This document shows, one piece after another, positions 35,293 through 45,107 of a DNA stretch of 64,000 nt. Within the stretch, counting starts at the first letter, position 1. Every line of letters starts with the position of its first letter. The translations under genes were made by a program, and so were the position numbers. Source of the DNA: Caryophanales bacterium (GTDB lineage Bacteria; Bacillota; Bacilli; JARBTR01). Below the pieces are notes generated by a model that did no database searches, had not been told where the DNA came from, and saw only the letters and a program-made list of their open reading frames with translations. The DNA lies in the NCBI GenBank assembly GCA_029240105.1, contig JARBTR010000006.1, positions 372,001 through 436,000 of the forward strand, given 5' to 3'.

Positions 35293-35973
35293 ATGACAAA
35301 CAAACACAAATGGGTTGTAATAGCCTATATATTTGGTCAATTAATTATCCCAATACTTATAACCATAGGCTCATCAGTTATTTCAATTTTATATGACGAA
35401 GGTCTTATTGACTTTGATATTTCACAGGATTTAACAATGGCTTTGGCAATTGCAATCGGAAGTTTAGTAACACTTCTAGCAACCGTATACTTAATGAAGA
35501 AAGATATCCAAGAAGATATCGGGACCCGCGGGTGGATTAAAGGAAAAGAAATTGTGATCGCAGTGATAGGTACGTTCACACTTTTCATTGCACAGGCAAT
35601 TTCTGTTTACATAGAAACTGCATTTGGCATTACATCGAATTCAGAAAATACACAAATGATTACAGAAATGATTAAAAATTATCCTGCACTCTTTTTATTT
35701 CCAGCCATTTATGCTCCAATTTTAGAGGAAATTATTTTCCGTAAATTCTTAATGGGCGGACTAAAACGACGATTTGGATTTTGGCCCGCAATTTTGGTAA
35801 GTTCTATCCTTTTTGGTGCCGTTCATATGGAATTGCAACATTTATTGATTTATTCTAGCATGGGCTTTGTTCTTGGATACCTATATCATAGAACAGAGAG
35901 AATCGCTGTACCAATTTTAGCGCACGGTATAATGAATGCATTGGTTGTCGTCTTTCAGTTTGTATCTATGTAA
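35293..35973 (+). CDS. ydiL: CPBP-family intramembrane metalloprotease (CAAX protease-like)
   Basis: 226 residues, six or more membrane helices. Family motifs: EEIIFRKFL (EExxxR), FGAVHMELQH (first His) and HGIMNALVV (second His), the metal/catalytic set of the CPBP/Abi family. The substrate is unknown. The name follows its B. subtilis context (between rex-tat and groES). AGAGGTTTCT precedes the ATG. Confidence 0.87.
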   Translation: MTNKHKWVVIAYIFGQLIIPILITIGSSVISILYDEGLIDFDISQDLTMALAIAIGSLVTLLATVYLMKKDIQEDIGTRGWIKGKEIVIAVIGTFTLFIAQAISVYIETAFGITSNSENTQMITEMIKNYPALFLFPAIYAPILEEIIFRKFLMGGLKRRFGFWPAILVSSILFGAVHMELQHLLIYSSMGFVLGYLYHRTERIAVPILAHGIMNALVVVFQFVSM

Positions 35974-35980
35974 AATTAAA

Positions 35981-36007
35981 AGAGGATTGAGTTGTGCTCA
36001 GTCCTCT
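35981..36007. terminator. Bidirectional terminator between ydiL and rex
   Basis: An 11-bp stem AGAGGATTGAG/CTCAGTCCTCT (35981-35991, 35997-36007; one G-T pair). T-rich on the reverse side (TTTTAATTTT), so stronger for rex. Confidence 0.8.
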
Positions 36008-36073
36008 TTACTCATTAGTCAATACTTAGCATTATCAAAAACCAAAATGCGTTCTCAAAACAGAAATGACTAA

Positions 36074-36715
36074 TTAATCATTTTCCATTGGGTACTGTTT
36101 CATAAAAAAAACAAGCGATTGCAGTTCAGCTGCAAGATCAATATTGTGAACTCGAATATTGTTTGGAACTTTTAAATGTTCTGGTGCAAAATTTAATATA
36201 GCTTGAATATTTACTGCTACTAATCGTTCAACGATTTCCTGAGCAACTTTTGATGGTACAGTTAGAATAGCTACTTCTATACCGGAATTTTTAAGATGCC
36301 ATTCCATTTCATTCAAATTGAAAATAGGTACCCCGCAGATATTTTTGCCTATTTTTTCTGGGTCAATATCAAAAGCAATATCAATTCTTGTATTGTTATT
36401 CTTATTAAAATTGTAATTGAGTAACGCTGTACCTAAATTTCCAACACCAAGCAATGCCACCTTCGTTAATTTCTCATCATCTAACTTCTTTCTAAAAAAA
36501 AGAAGTAAATTCTGAACATCGTACCCATATCCTTTTTTACCTAAAGCTCCAAAATATGAAAAATCGCGGCGAATTGTGGTTGAATCGATACCTGTTGCAG
36601 AACTTAAATCAGCCGATGAAACGCGAAGTTTACCTGATTCATATGCATTTTGCATAAAACGATAATATATAGGTAGCCTACGTCCAGTAGCAGGCGGAAT
36701 TTTTGCATTCTCCAT
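36074..36715 (-). CDS. rex: Redox-sensing transcriptional repressor Rex
   Basis: 213 residues. Winged-helix DNA-binding domain (1-80, with [24 protein letters not shown]) and a Rossmann NADH-binding domain ([16 protein letters not shown]). Rex senses NADH/NAD+ and represses fermentation and respiration genes at low NADH. Its own leader carries a TTGTGA-N5-TCACAA site (36901-36917), consistent with autoregulation. Its presence near the cytochrome block gives a plausible redox control. Confidence 0.96.
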   Translation of the reverse strand: MENAKIPPATGRRLPIYYRFMQNAYESGKLRVSSADLSSATGIDSTTIRRDFSYFGALGKKGYGYDVQNLLLFFRKKLDDEKLTKVALLGVGNLGTALLNYNFNKNNNTRIDIAFDIDPEKIGKNICGVPIFNLNEMEWHLKNSGIEVAILTVPSKVAQEIVERLVAVNIQAILNFAPEHLKVPNNIRVHNIDLAAELQSLVFFMKQYPMEND

Positions 36716-37053
36716 CTTGTTTTCCCGATCCTTTCACAGAAAATTACATCTTCTTTATACAAACCCTTAAAATACTGGATCTTTTCAATAAATAATTATA
36801 TTTTCATCCATTTTTAAAACCATAAAATTCAAAGTTCTTTTCAATGAATAAATATCATCTTCTTTATTTTAATCTAAAATAAACAATTTAACTGTTTAAT
36901 TTGTGAATTTTTCACAATCTTTTCAGAAATGCTCCCTCTCAGCAAGTAAATGCGTTGACTATTCACTTTGTTCAGCTAAAATTAAATAGAACTATTTTTG
37001 GATGAACAGCATCATTGTTTAATCAGTTTTAATAGAAAATTTGAGGGATAATT
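36716..37053. other. Divergent control region rex/ydiF
   Basis: 338 bp, AT-rich, no gene. Contains the palindromic site at 36901-36917. Confidence 0.6.
36900..36917. promoter_or_regulatory. Candidate Rex/ResD-type operator
   Basis: TTGTGA-ATTTT-TCACAA (36901-36917), perfect 6-bp inverted repeat, spacer 5. Includes TTTGTGAAT. The standard Rex operator has one additional base. Same architecture as the site at 10365-10381. Confidence 0.5.
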
Positions 37054-38973
37054 ATGATTTTATTACAAGTTAATCAAGTATCAAAATATTTTGGTGCTGA
37101 GTTAATATTGCAAAAAATAAAAATGGAAATACAGACACATGATCGAGTTGCACTTGTTGGTCGTAACGGAGCTGGTAAGTCTACACTTTTGAAAATTATT
37201 ACGGGCGAAATATCGTTCGATGAGGGCGAAATTATAAAGCCCAAGGATGTGACTATTGGGTACTTGGAACAATCTACAGGTCTACATTCATCCTGCACAA
37301 TATGGGAAGAAATGATTTCTATTTTCTCTGATATTCAAAAAATGGAAATCGATATTCGTGCACTCGAGAAGCAGATGTCTAATCCTAAGGTTTATGGGGA
37401 TGAAATTGAATTTAACCGCATAACACGAGAATACGATCGATTACAAACTGAATTTAAAGAACGAGGTGGCTTCAAAATTGAGAGCGACGTTCGATCTATT
37501 TTAAGTGGTTTGCAATTCAGCGAAAAGGACTGGGGACGAGAAATTCAGTCTTTAAGTGGGGGACAAAAAACACGCCTTGCTCTAGGAAAGCTATTACTTA
37601 CTAAGCCAGATATTCTGATTTTGGACGAACCCACAAACCATCTAGATATTGCTACTTTGACCTGGCTTGAAGGCTATTTAAGTGGATATGCTGGAGCTGT
37701 TTTGGTCGTTTCCCACGACCGTTATTTCTTAGATAAAATTGCTACGCATGTCGTTGAATTATCACGAACTCAAGCACGAAGGTATAAGGGAAACTATAGT
37801 AGTTACCTTGAACAGAGGGCCGCAGAGTTTGAGTATGAGATGAAACTATTTGAGAAGCAGCAAGATGAGATCGCCAAATTAAAAGATTTTATCCAAAAGA
37901 ATATTGTTCGTGCCTCTACGACGAAACAGGCGCAAAGTCGACGAAAAACTTTGGAGAAAATGGATGTGTTGAATCGGCCTGACGGCGATGAAAAGTCCGC
38001 AAACTTTCGTTTCGAAATCAATAAGCAAACTGGTAATGAAATTTTAAAAGCAAATGACGTTTCCGTTGGTTATGATGAAAAAGTTATATCTAAGGGCATA
38101 GATTTTAGAATTACACGTGGTGAAAGCATTGCTTTAATTGGTCCAAATGGAATTGGAAAGTCTACTTTGCTGAAAACGGTGATTGAACAATTGCCACTAC
38201 TAGGTGGAACCCTTAAGTTTGGCACAAATATTGAGATTGGTTACTACGATCAGGAACAGGCGAAACTTCATTCTCGAAAAAGGGTTATTGACGAGCTCTG
38301 GGATGATTATCCTACTACCCCTGAGAAAGATATTCGCACATTACTCGGACATTTTTTGTTTTCGGGTGATGATGTTTTAAAACCTGTTTCTTTGTTGAGT
38401 GGAGGAGAGAAAGCCCGTTTAGCATTAGCCAAACTTCATATGCAAAAGGCAAACTTTTTGATTTTAGATGAACCCACAAACCATTTAGATTTAGATAGTA
38501 AAATGGTTCTCGAAAATGCTCTAATTGATTTTCCTGGAACTATATTATTTGTTTCTCACGACCGTTATTTTATAAACAGAGTTACCGATAAAGTTTTTGA
38601 GATAGATGGTTCTGGGTGTAAGGAATACCTAGGAGATTACGATTATTATCTATGGAAAAAGAATGAAGAGATTGAACAGTTTTCTATTTCTTCACAACAA
38701 ACGAACCAATCGGATTCTTATGACAAACTCTCCTATACAGAAAGTAAAGAAGCACATAAATTGCAGAGACAAAGGCAACGACGCTTAGAAGAATTGGAAC
38801 GTTTGATTTTGGAAAACGAAAATAAACAATCTGAGTTGAAAGAGCTTCAATTTCAGCGAGAGGTTTATGAGAGTACGCAAAAATCTAGGGAAGTTCAAGA
38901 GGACCTACTGGCTGTTGAAAAACAATTAGAGCTTGACTACGATGAATGGACAAGGCTACAAGAAGAATCCTAA
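37054..38973 (+). CDS. ydiF: ABC-F family ATPase YdiF
   Basis: 639 residues, two ABC domains in one chain without membrane helices. Domain 1: Walker A GRNGAGKST and signature LSGGQKTRLALGK. Domain 2: Walker A GPNGIGKST and signature LSGGEKARLALAK. A linker of about 80 residues (P-site tRNA-interaction type) lies between them, and the C-terminal coiled coil is rich in Q/E/R. ABC-F proteins act on the ribosome during stalled translation. Start ATG at 37054 with GAGGGATAATT. Order tsaD - ydiF - rex as in B. subtilis. Confidence 0.93.
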   Translation: MILLQVNQVSKYFGAELILQKIKMEIQTHDRVALVGRNGAGKSTLLKIITGEISFDEGEIIKPKDVTIGYLEQSTGLHSSCTIWEEMISIFSDIQKMEIDIRALEKQMSNPKVYGDEIEFNRITREYDRLQTEFKERGGFKIESDVRSILSGLQFSEKDWGREIQSLSGGQKTRLALGKLLLTKPDILILDEPTNHLDIATLTWLEGYLSGYAGAVLVVSHDRYFLDKIATHVVELSRTQARRYKGNYSSYLEQRAAEFEYEMKLFEKQQDEIAKLKDFIQKNIVRASTTKQAQSRRKTLEKMDVLNRPDGDEKSANFRFEINKQTGNEILKANDVSVGYDEKVISKGIDFRITRGESIALIGPNGIGKSTLLKTVIEQLPLLGGTLKFGTNIEIGYYDQEQAKLHSRKRVIDELWDDYPTTPEKDIRTLLGHFLFSGDDVLKPVSLLSGGEKARLALAKLHMQKANFLILDEPTNHLDLDSKMVLENALIDFPGTILFVSHDRYFINRVTDKVFEIDGSGCKEYLGDYDYYLWKKNEEIEQFSISSQQTNQSDSYDKLSYTESKEAHKLQRQRQRRLEELERLILENENKQSELKELQFQREVYESTQKSREVQEDLLAVEKQLELDYDEWTRLQEES

Positions 38974-38988
38974 TGCGGAGGACATTTA

Positions 38989-39789
38989 ATGTATCCATTA
39001 AAAGAAAAATTAACAGACATCAAGCATAATGGTTATAAACTAGCAGAAAACGAAAATGCGTATGAAATTTCACTGGAAATGCTCAATCAAATAGGTTCAA
39101 CTGACCCCGTTTTAAGAGATGAACTAATCTTTGAAACCTTCTGGCGTTGGATAGAATGGGACATATTCAACTCCGATGAGTTAAAGCAGTTATTTGGGAT
39201 ATGCTTGGATGATCGACATTTATATTTTGGACTATCAAAAAGTGGTGATGATTCTGTTTTCACACGCTCTTTTTCTTCATTAGTACTTACATGCATTTTA
39301 GCAAAAGACAACGAGAACCCATTTTTGAGTTTTACAGATGTGTATTTTGCAAAGGAGAAGTTTTTTGAATACTTGTCTCAAGAGCGAGATCTCCGTGGTA
39401 TTGTAGAGGAAAAAGGATGGGCACATGCTATTGCACATGCGGCGGACTGTCTATGGATGCTAGCAGAATCCAAACACTTGGATGCAGCAGATCTAGAAGT
39501 GATGTTAGAACTTATTCGTCAAAAGATAGCCGAACCATCTTTAGTCTTTGTTGCAGATGAACAAGAACGGTTATCAAAGGTACTTACTGCAATTTCAAAA
39601 CGAAAAATACTTAATGAAGACACATTGGAAAATTGGGTATTCTCCCTTAGAGAATTTGATTCTTCAATTAGTTTAGCTGCACACATCAACGTTAAACAGT
39701 TCTTAAGAAGCCTTTATTTTAGGGTGTTAGATAATGATAAACTTAAGAGTAAGATACAAGAAACACTTACTATTCTACAGAAGTTCTAA
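38989..39789 (+). CDS. DUF2785 family protein
   Basis: 266 residues, soluble, mostly alpha-helical. Recognisable family blocks: LRDELIFETFWRWIEW, SFTDVYFAKEKFFEYLSQERDLRG and KGWAHAIAHAADCLWML. Function unknown. GCGGAGGACATTTA precedes the start, 15 bp after ydiF, so cotranscribed. Confidence 0.8.
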   Translation: MYPLKEKLTDIKHNGYKLAENENAYEISLEMLNQIGSTDPVLRDELIFETFWRWIEWDIFNSDELKQLFGICLDDRHLYFGLSKSGDDSVFTRSFSSLVLTCILAKDNENPFLSFTDVYFAKEKFFEYLSQERDLRGIVEEKGWAHAIAHAADCLWMLAESKHLDAADLEVMLELIRQKIAEPSLVFVADEQERLSKVLTAISKRKILNEDTLENWVFSLREFDSSISLAAHINVKQFLRSLYFRVLDNDKLKSKIQETLTILQKF

Positions 39790-39886
39790 TAGTACTATTA
39801 TCTAAAAAAACCATCCCTGATGAATTGACTAACGGGTTCCTTTTTGAGGTGCAAAATTTAAAAAAATACTCAAAGTAGCAAATAAA

Positions 39887-39923
39887 AAGGCAGGCTAATT
39901 AACAATTCAATTAGTCCTGCCTT
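39887..39923 (-). terminator. Terminator of the small lipoprotein gene
   Basis: Stem AAGGCAGGCTAATT with AATTAGTCCTGCCTT (39887-39900, 39909-39923, one bulge) followed by TTTTATTT on the reverse strand. Confidence 0.8.
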
Positions 39924-39956
39924 CTTTATAGTTCTTCGTAAGGTGCTTCTTCACAA

Positions 39957-40295
39957 TTATCGTCGAAGTCTCCCTCCTACAACTTTTCGTGATTTTTCAT
40001 CAACAAGTTTGGAGATATCGCCTAAAGTCCCCCGATTTTTAGAGCGAATTGTCACCATTGTCATTTCTTTACCTTCATAGGAAGTGTCAGTTAAAGCAAA
40101 TCCTTTGTCTACTTTTACTTTGCTTACTTTTGCGTCTTTCCAGTCACCGACTACTTCCTTTCGTTCCGAATCAACAAGTGAATTCCACGCAATTTTTCGG
40201 GCCTCGTTCGCTTTTTTATTTGAGCTTTGGCATCCAATTAAAACAAGAGAGGAAAATATTATTACTGAAACAAGAATAATTCTCATTAGTTTCAA
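39957..40295 (-). CDS. Small lipoprotein, unknown function
   Basis: 112 residues. A signal peptide with lipobox LIGC puts the mature protein on the outer membrane face. The rest is basic, with WNSLVDSERKEVVGDWKDAKV and a C-terminal KVVGGRLRR. The TTG start at 40295 is favoured by AAAGGAG 7 bp upstream. It lies inside the inverted-repeat segment and could be cargo. I do not recognise the family. Confidence 0.7.
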   Translation of the reverse strand: MKLMRIILVSVIIFSSLVLIGCQSSNKKANEARKIAWNSLVDSERKEVVGDWKDAKVSKVKVDKGFALTDTSYEGKEMTMVTIRSKNRGTLGDISKLVDEKSRKVVGGRLRR

Positions 40296-40777
40296 GGTGA
40301 TTCTCCTTTCTGTTTAAAGGTTTATTTCTAATTTAATATATTATTTTGTTTTCATTTAATCAATTTTAATGCTAAACATATTTCTTCTTGTTATATAAAT
40401 GTTTGCGTTGAGTATATGATTATTTGACTATATAAAGTTTTTATTTCATGTAGATGATATCGTTTGATTATAAAACTTTGCCCGTTGAACCGATCCGTTG
40501 AGCAGGGGTGTCATCAGAAACATCACTTTTAGTATGGAAGTTCGCACTCATTTTAGCATTGCATTTCTATGAGTGGGAATATATATTCCCATCATGTGAA
40601 TTGTATTGTTAATTACTGTTAAATTCATGTGTTAAAAGGGTTAAAACCATGTTATAGCAATAAAAACAAAGAGTACGAAATCATATGCGATTTCATACTC
40701 TTTTTGTCGTGTTATTTGCTGTTTTGCACCTCAAAACGGAACCCGTTATGAATTGACCAGGGATGGTTTATTTAAAG
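40296..40777. other. Noncoding inner part of the inverted-repeat segment
   Basis: No ORF with a start signal. Holds a perfect 18-bp palindrome TGGGAATATATATTCCCA (40574-40591) and a hairpin with loop at 40670-40705 (GAGTACGAAATC / GATTTCATACTC, then TTTTT), a terminator-like structure on the + strand. Confidence 0.55.
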
Positions 40778-41011
40778 TTAATTTGTATGTGACGGGCCAA
40801 ATTCTTGCATAATACTCATTACTTGTTCTACCGCTTCTGGTTTTAAAAGATCCACCATTCTTGGCATAAATGATTGTAAGTATTCCATGTTAAATTCGCC
40901 ACTTGCTTGTTTACCAAAACTTTCTGCTAATAAGGCCTTAGCCGCTTCGTGTTTTCCTTCAACTACACGTTCCATTATAAAACTCATAAATTTCTCTTGT
41001 CCTTCGTTCAT
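40778..41011 (-). CDS. Small unknown protein
   Basis: 77 residues, acidic, helical, Met-rich (GQEKFMSFIMERVVEGK ... EAVEQVMSIMQEFGPS). Good ribosome binding site (GAGGAGACTAACA) before the ATG. No known domain seen. It follows tsaD at 68 bp and its stop abuts the right inverted repeat. Confidence 0.65.
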   Translation of the reverse strand: MNEGQEKFMSFIMERVVEGKHEAAKALLAESFGKQASGEFNMEYLQSFMPRMVDLLKPEAVEQVMSIMQEFGPSHTN

Positions 41012-41079
41012 TGTTAGTCTCCTCTATAAATTTTCATATTGAATATTCTGAGTATGATATTTAAATTGCAATGACATTA

Positions 41080-42090
41080 CTAAATAAGTTCCATTCCTGG
41101 ATTTCCATTTAATGCCATATTACCTCTACGACCTTGTTCATAAGCGATTGCACCTGCTGCACCAATCATTGCAGCGTTATCACCAGTTAAGCTTAAAGGT
41201 GGAACAACCAATTCAATATCAGTCATATTTGCAAACGCAGCTTCTAACCCTAACCTCAACCCTTTGTTAGCAGAAACACCGCCCGCAATCAGTACCTGTT
41301 TAACACCAAGACCCTTTGCCGCTCGGACCGTTTTACCAACTAAAACTTCTACCACACTTGCTTGAAAGCTTGCTGCTAGGTTTTCTGGTACAATTTCTTC
41401 TCCACGTTGTTCCGCGTTATGTACTGTATTAATAACTGCAGACTTCAAACCACTAAAACTAAAATCATATGAGTTCTCTTCCAACCAAATTCTTGGCAAT
41501 GAAATAGTTGGTTGTCCTTTAAAAGCCAACCGGTCCACATTAGGGCCTCCGGGATAGGGGATATTTAATACTCTAGCTACTTTATCGTAAGCCTCTCCTG
41601 CAGCATCATCTCTTGTTTCCCCGATAACTTCAAATGAACCATGTTCTTTCATCAAAACCAGTTCTGTATGTCCACCTGATACAACTAGAGCCAACAAAGG
41701 AAATTTAAACTCACTTACAAAACGATTTGCATAAATATGCCCAGCTATATGATGAACCGGAATGATCGGTTTCCCATGAGCAAAAGCCAGGGCTTTTGCA
41801 GCATTAACACCAATTAACAGCGCCCCAACCAAACCTGGTCCCTCTGTTACTGCTACCGCATCAATTTCTGCCATGGTCACATTTGCCTTATTCAAAGTTT
41901 CCTCAATGACCAAAGTAATTTCTTCTACATGATGTCGGGATGCAATTTCTGGTACAACGCCACCAAATCTCTTATGACTTTCAATTTGTGATAAAACTAC
42001 GTTTGAGACAATCTCATTTCCGTTTTTTATTACTGCGGCTGCTGTCTCATCACAACTTGTTTCAATTGCTAGTATTAGCCTCTCGTTCAT
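41080..42090 (-). CDS. tsaD: tRNA N6-adenosine threonylcarbamoyltransferase
   Basis: 336 residues. Transfers threonylcarbamoyl from TC-AMP to A37 of ANN-decoding tRNAs, with TsaB and TsaE. Motifs: [12 protein letters not shown], metal-binding [11 protein letters not shown] (about 113-121), VSGGHTEL and [10 protein letters not shown]. Overlaps rimI by 4 bp in the usual tsaE-tsaB-rimI-tsaD order. Confidence 0.97.
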   Translation of the reverse strand: MNERLILAIETSCDETAAAVIKNGNEIVSNVVLSQIESHKRFGGVVPEIASRHHVEEITLVIEETLNKANVTMAEIDAVAVTEGPGLVGALLIGVNAAKALAFAHGKPIIPVHHIAGHIYANRFVSEFKFPLLALVVSGGHTELVLMKEHGSFEVIGETRDDAAGEAYDKVARVLNIPYPGGPNVDRLAFKGQPTISLPRIWLEENSYDFSFSGLKSAVINTVHNAEQRGEEIVPENLAASFQASVVEVLVGKTVRAAKGLGVKQVLIAGGVSANKGLRLGLEAAFANMTDIELVVPPLSLTGDNAAMIGAAGAIAYEQGRRGNMALNGNPGMELI

Positions 42091-42554
42091 GTGTTCACCT
42101 CAATCCCTTGAAACTCTATCAAACTTCTGAACATGACCCTTGCATCTTCATTATTATCGACATAGTAATTCTTCCGAATGCCACCATCCATAAAACCATA
42201 CTTTCGATATAAGCATTGTGCTACTTCATTACTCACGCGTACTTCAAGTGACATTTCGGAAATACCACTTTCTTTTGCAAATAGTAATACATGATTGAAA
42301 AGAACATCTCCAATCTTTCTTCCACGAAAAGTTGGATTAACTGCGATATTTGTGATTGTTCCCTGGTCCATTACAAACCAAGCGCCACAATACGCCACAA
42401 TTTCGTTATCTATTTCTGCAACAAAGTAATGTGCGTGCTCATTTTCCTTCATCTCAAACTCAAGTGCAGCACGATTCCAAGGGGTCGCAAAGGATAATTC
42501 TTCTACAACAAGGACCTGATCAATATCCTTAAACGTCATTTTGCGTATTATCAT
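42087..42554 (-). CDS. rimI: Ribosomal protein S18-alanine N-acetyltransferase
   Basis: 155 residues, GNAT fold. Starts [18 protein letters not shown]; acetyl-CoA loop in [15 protein letters not shown]; ends with ARVMFRSL. Acetylates an N-terminal residue of ribosomal protein S18. It overlaps both neighbours by 4 bp. Confidence 0.93.
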   Translation of the reverse strand: MIIRKMTFKDIDQVLVVEELSFATPWNRAALEFEMKENEHAHYFVAEIDNEIVAYCGAWFVMDQGTITNIAVNPTFRGRKIGDVLFNHVLLFAKESGISEMSLEVRVSNEVAQCLYRKYGFMDGGIRKNYYVDNNEDARVMFRSLIEFQGIEVNT

Positions 42555-43282
42555 CTACGATCACCTTGTAATATTGCGCAGTTACTTGGAGTATCCTTTT
42601 GTGACTCAAGCCAGTTTGTTTCTGCCTCAGCTAGCCGCGCATAATTAGGAACGAAATGATGAACATCTACACCCTCTATGTACATTCCTGCTAGAGCGAG
42701 TTTCCCAGCATTCGGCAATGCCTTATCTCCATATTCAAAGAGAGCATTGGTTCCTAAAATATCAGAAATTACCGTTTCATGAATAGGAACGTCGACACCA
42801 ACAAATAAGATCGGGTAACTTAATTCTTTCAATTCATTTGCCCAATCACTTGCCATTCGTAGTTGATCCTCATTTACTCTTTTTAGAGTGCCTTCCTGAC
42901 TTTTGAACAAAGATGTGAAAACTTGTCCACGTCGAGCATCGAAAATTGGTGCAATATAACCTTCAAAATCAACTGCATTTAATGCTACAGCCTCTAAACT
43001 TGAAATACCAACTAAGTCAATACCAAGCGTCCACGCTAAAGTCTTCGCAACCGTTACGCCAATTCGTACACCTGTATATGAGCCAGGTCCTCTTGCAACA
43101 ACAATTTTCGTTATATTTGTTGGTTTCAATCCGTTATCTTGTGTAATTTTCTCAATGGCTGGCATTAATTGGATGGAATGATTTTGATGGGCATTTGAGG
43201 TAATCTCATCTATAATTCCACTTTCATCTGCCAATGCTACACTCATTGTTTTATTTGATGTATCTATCGCTAAAACCTTCAT
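42551..43282 (-). CDS. tsaB: tRNA threonylcarbamoyladenosine biosynthesis protein TsaB
   Basis: 243 residues, ASKHA fold, partner of TsaD. Starts KVLAIDTSNKTMSVAL; family motif in GPGSYTGVRIGVTVAKTLAW. I place the start at 43282 by homology to B. subtilis YdiC; an ATG at 43294 in the same frame is possible. Confidence 0.94.
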   Translation of the reverse strand: MKVLAIDTSNKTMSVALADESGIIDEITSNAHQNHSIQLMPAIEKITQDNGLKPTNITKIVVARGPGSYTGVRIGVTVAKTLAWTLGIDLVGISSLEAVALNAVDFEGYIAPIFDARRGQVFTSLFKSQEGTLKRVNEDQLRMASDWANELKELSYPILFVGVDVPIHETVISDILGTNALFEYGDKALPNAGKLALAGMYIEGVDVHHFVPNYARLAEAETNWLESQKDTPSNCAILQGDRR

Positions 43283-43297
43283 TGTTTCACCCATTCT

Positions 43298-43750
43298 TTA
43301 CTCAAAGAGCTCTGAGCAAATTTTTAAATATCTATCGCCCAATGGGACAAATTTCATTCGACGTTCATTCTCATTCACATAATAAATGAAGATATCTAGA
43401 CGCTCTTCTGGCAACTGACTCGCAATCAGATGTGACCACTCTACAACTGATATCCCACCACCATAAAAGTACTCTTCGAATCCGAAATCTTCGTCTTCAT
43501 TTTCAATTCGATACACATCAAAATGATAAAATGGCAGATTTCCTTGGTATTGTTTCATAATTGTAAACGTTGGACTATTCACTGTTCTTGTTACACCAAT
43601 AGCTTTCGCAAGGGATTTTGTAAACGTAGTTTTTCCGGCACCCAAATCACCTTCTAGACATATCAAATCTCCAGATGCTAGTTTGGATCCAAGTTTTGTC
43701 GCCAACTCTGCTGTTTCTATCTCACTCTTGCAACTAATTTCAAAATTCAT
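43298..43750 (-). CDS. tsaE: tRNA threonylcarbamoyladenosine biosynthesis ATPase TsaE
   Basis: 150 residues. P-loop LEGDLGAGKTTFTK and family blocks NSPTFTIMKQYQG and FYHFDVYRI. ATPase that resets the TsaBD complex. First gene of the tsaE-tsaB-rimI-tsaD operon. Confidence 0.96.
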   Translation of the reverse strand: MNFEISCKSEIETAELATKLGSKLASGDLICLEGDLGAGKTTFTKSLAKAIGVTRTVNSPTFTIMKQYQGNLPFYHFDVYRIENEDEDFGFEEYFYGGGISVVEWSHLIASQLPEERLDIFIYYVNENERRMKFVPLGDRYLKICSELFE

Positions 43751-43888
43751 CTAAAAACTCACCTCTATTTAACTTATCCATTTTATCATACAAACCTGTT
43801 TTGCTTCATACATTTGATTGAATGTGTGGACAAACCTTTATATAAAGTCCCAATAAATATTACCTATTCATTACTCGAGGTGTTAACT

Positions 43889-44641
43889 ATGTTTGCTTCC
43901 CTTTTGATTCCAGTTAAAAAATTAAAGTTTATTTTTGTTGTGGCACTACTTGCCTTTTTTTCTGCACTAATCGTTTTCGCTAATATCAGTCCCATTCTCC
44001 CCGCTTTCAACTATAAAGATAACAAAGAGGCCTTTTTTAAAGGAAAAGAAGGAGTCGCCCTTACTTTTGATATTGGCTGGGGAGATGAAAACGCGACGAA
44101 AATACTAGATGTTTTAGAGAAAGAGAATATTCGAGATGCAACTTTTTTTCTTTCCGGACGCTGGGTTGAAAGACACCAACATATTGTAGAACGAATTGTA
44201 GAACAAAAATATGAAATAGGGATTCTGGGATACGAGTACAAAGACTACACTGAGCTATCTCAGAAAGAAATCATTCGTGATGTTTCTAAAGCAATTGAGG
44301 TGTTCAACAAAATTGGGATTAAGAAAATTTCTTTAGCACGAACTCCCACTGGAAACTTTGATAAAGATACACTAAGAGTCATGAATAAAATGGGACTTAC
44401 TTTGGTACGGTGGAGTGTCGATACTAAGGACTGGCAAAACCCTGGTACCAATAAAATTATCGGTGCCGCAAGAAATGCTGAAGATGGAGATATTATCTTG
44501 CTTCATGCATCAGACAGCGCTTTACAAACTGCAAAAGCACTACCTAAGATTATCGAAGCACTTGAACAAAATGATTTAGAATTAACTACAGTTTCAAAAA
44601 TGCTTTCTGGCGGTACTTCAAATACTTCAACAGTAGAATAA
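43889..44641 (+). CDS. pdaB: Polysaccharide-deacetylase-like sporulation protein (PdaB-like)
   Basis: 250 residues: N-terminal membrane helix, then a NodB-like barrel. It resembles B. subtilis PdaB in VALTFDIGWGDENATKILD, ATFFLSGRWVERH and DIILLHASDSALQT. The usual metal ligands are altered: the first motif is TFDIG instead of TFDDG, and the HxxxH motif is replaced by GYEYKDYT, as in PdaB, so catalysis is doubtful. PdaB is needed for spore cortex maintenance. I choose the ATG at 43889 (GAGGTG upstream) over the open frame from 43814. The divergent order with salA-cwlD matches B. subtilis. Confidence 0.82.
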   Translation: MFASLLIPVKKLKFIFVVALLAFFSALIVFANISPILPAFNYKDNKEAFFKGKEGVALTFDIGWGDENATKILDVLEKENIRDATFFLSGRWVERHQHIVERIVEQKYEIGILGYEYKDYTELSQKEIIRDVSKAIEVFNKIGIKKISLARTPTGNFDKDTLRVMNKMGLTLVRWSVDTKDWQNPGTNKIIGAARNAEDGDIILLHASDSALQTAKALPKIIEALEQNDLELTTVSKMLSGGTSNTSTVE

Positions 44642-45107
44642 GTCAAAACTATATTTGTAAATCAACTTTTTATTTAATTTCTATCTCATAATTTAAATAT
44701 TGGCTCTGTTAAAGTTTGTTGTTGATAAATTTTGATTTTTAATCAATATATAAATTATTTGTTGTTAATTAGAGAAAATGCGCGGTATTCCCGTGGTGAA
44801 AAAGGCTGAATGAGACTATAGGCTCATTCAGCCTGACCACAGGAATTTCCGCCATTTTATCAATTAACAACATGGCACTTCTGTTTGATTAAAAAATCAA
44901 CATTAAACTTTAACAGAGCCTAAATACTAAAAAAACGAATACATGAAAAGCTACACATTATATTCTTGCTTTCAAATGTAAAATCATTTGAATCTCTATA
45001 AGCAAGTTTATAATGGTAGCTTTTTTAAAATCTTTTTTTTTTATTTTAATGATAATTAAGCGTTTTAAGGGGAATTTATAATTAGTTTTCATTAGGAGGT
45101 AAGGTAA
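44642..45107. other. 466-bp intergenic region with a MITE
   Basis: Most of it is the element at 44702-44920. After it is AT-rich sequence and the ribosome binding site TTAGGAGGTAAG of the next gene. Confidence 0.7.
44702..44920. mobile_element. 219-bp MITE with 16-bp perfect terminal inverted repeats
   Basis: Ends are GGCTCTGTTAAAGTTT (44702-44717) and its exact reverse complement (44905-44920). Flanks TAAATATT (44694-44701) and TAAATACT (44921-44928) look like an 8-bp target duplication with one change, which fits IS1595-type elements. The centre holds a long hairpin (AGGCTGAATGAG / CTCATTCAGCCT). No coding capacity. Confidence 0.8.

Larger units (their letters stand above)
39809..40768. 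mobile_element. 960-bp segment bounded by 47-bp imperfect inverted repeats
   Basis: Left end 39809-39856 and right end 40722-40768 are inverted copies starting AACCATCCCTG and ending GAGGTGCAAAA, with a few substitutions and one indel. Between them lie a lipoprotein gene (39957-40295) and 430 bp of noncoding sequence. No transposase is visible. It may be a MITE-like or passenger element, or two copies of a short repeat. Family not assigned. Confidence 0.6.
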
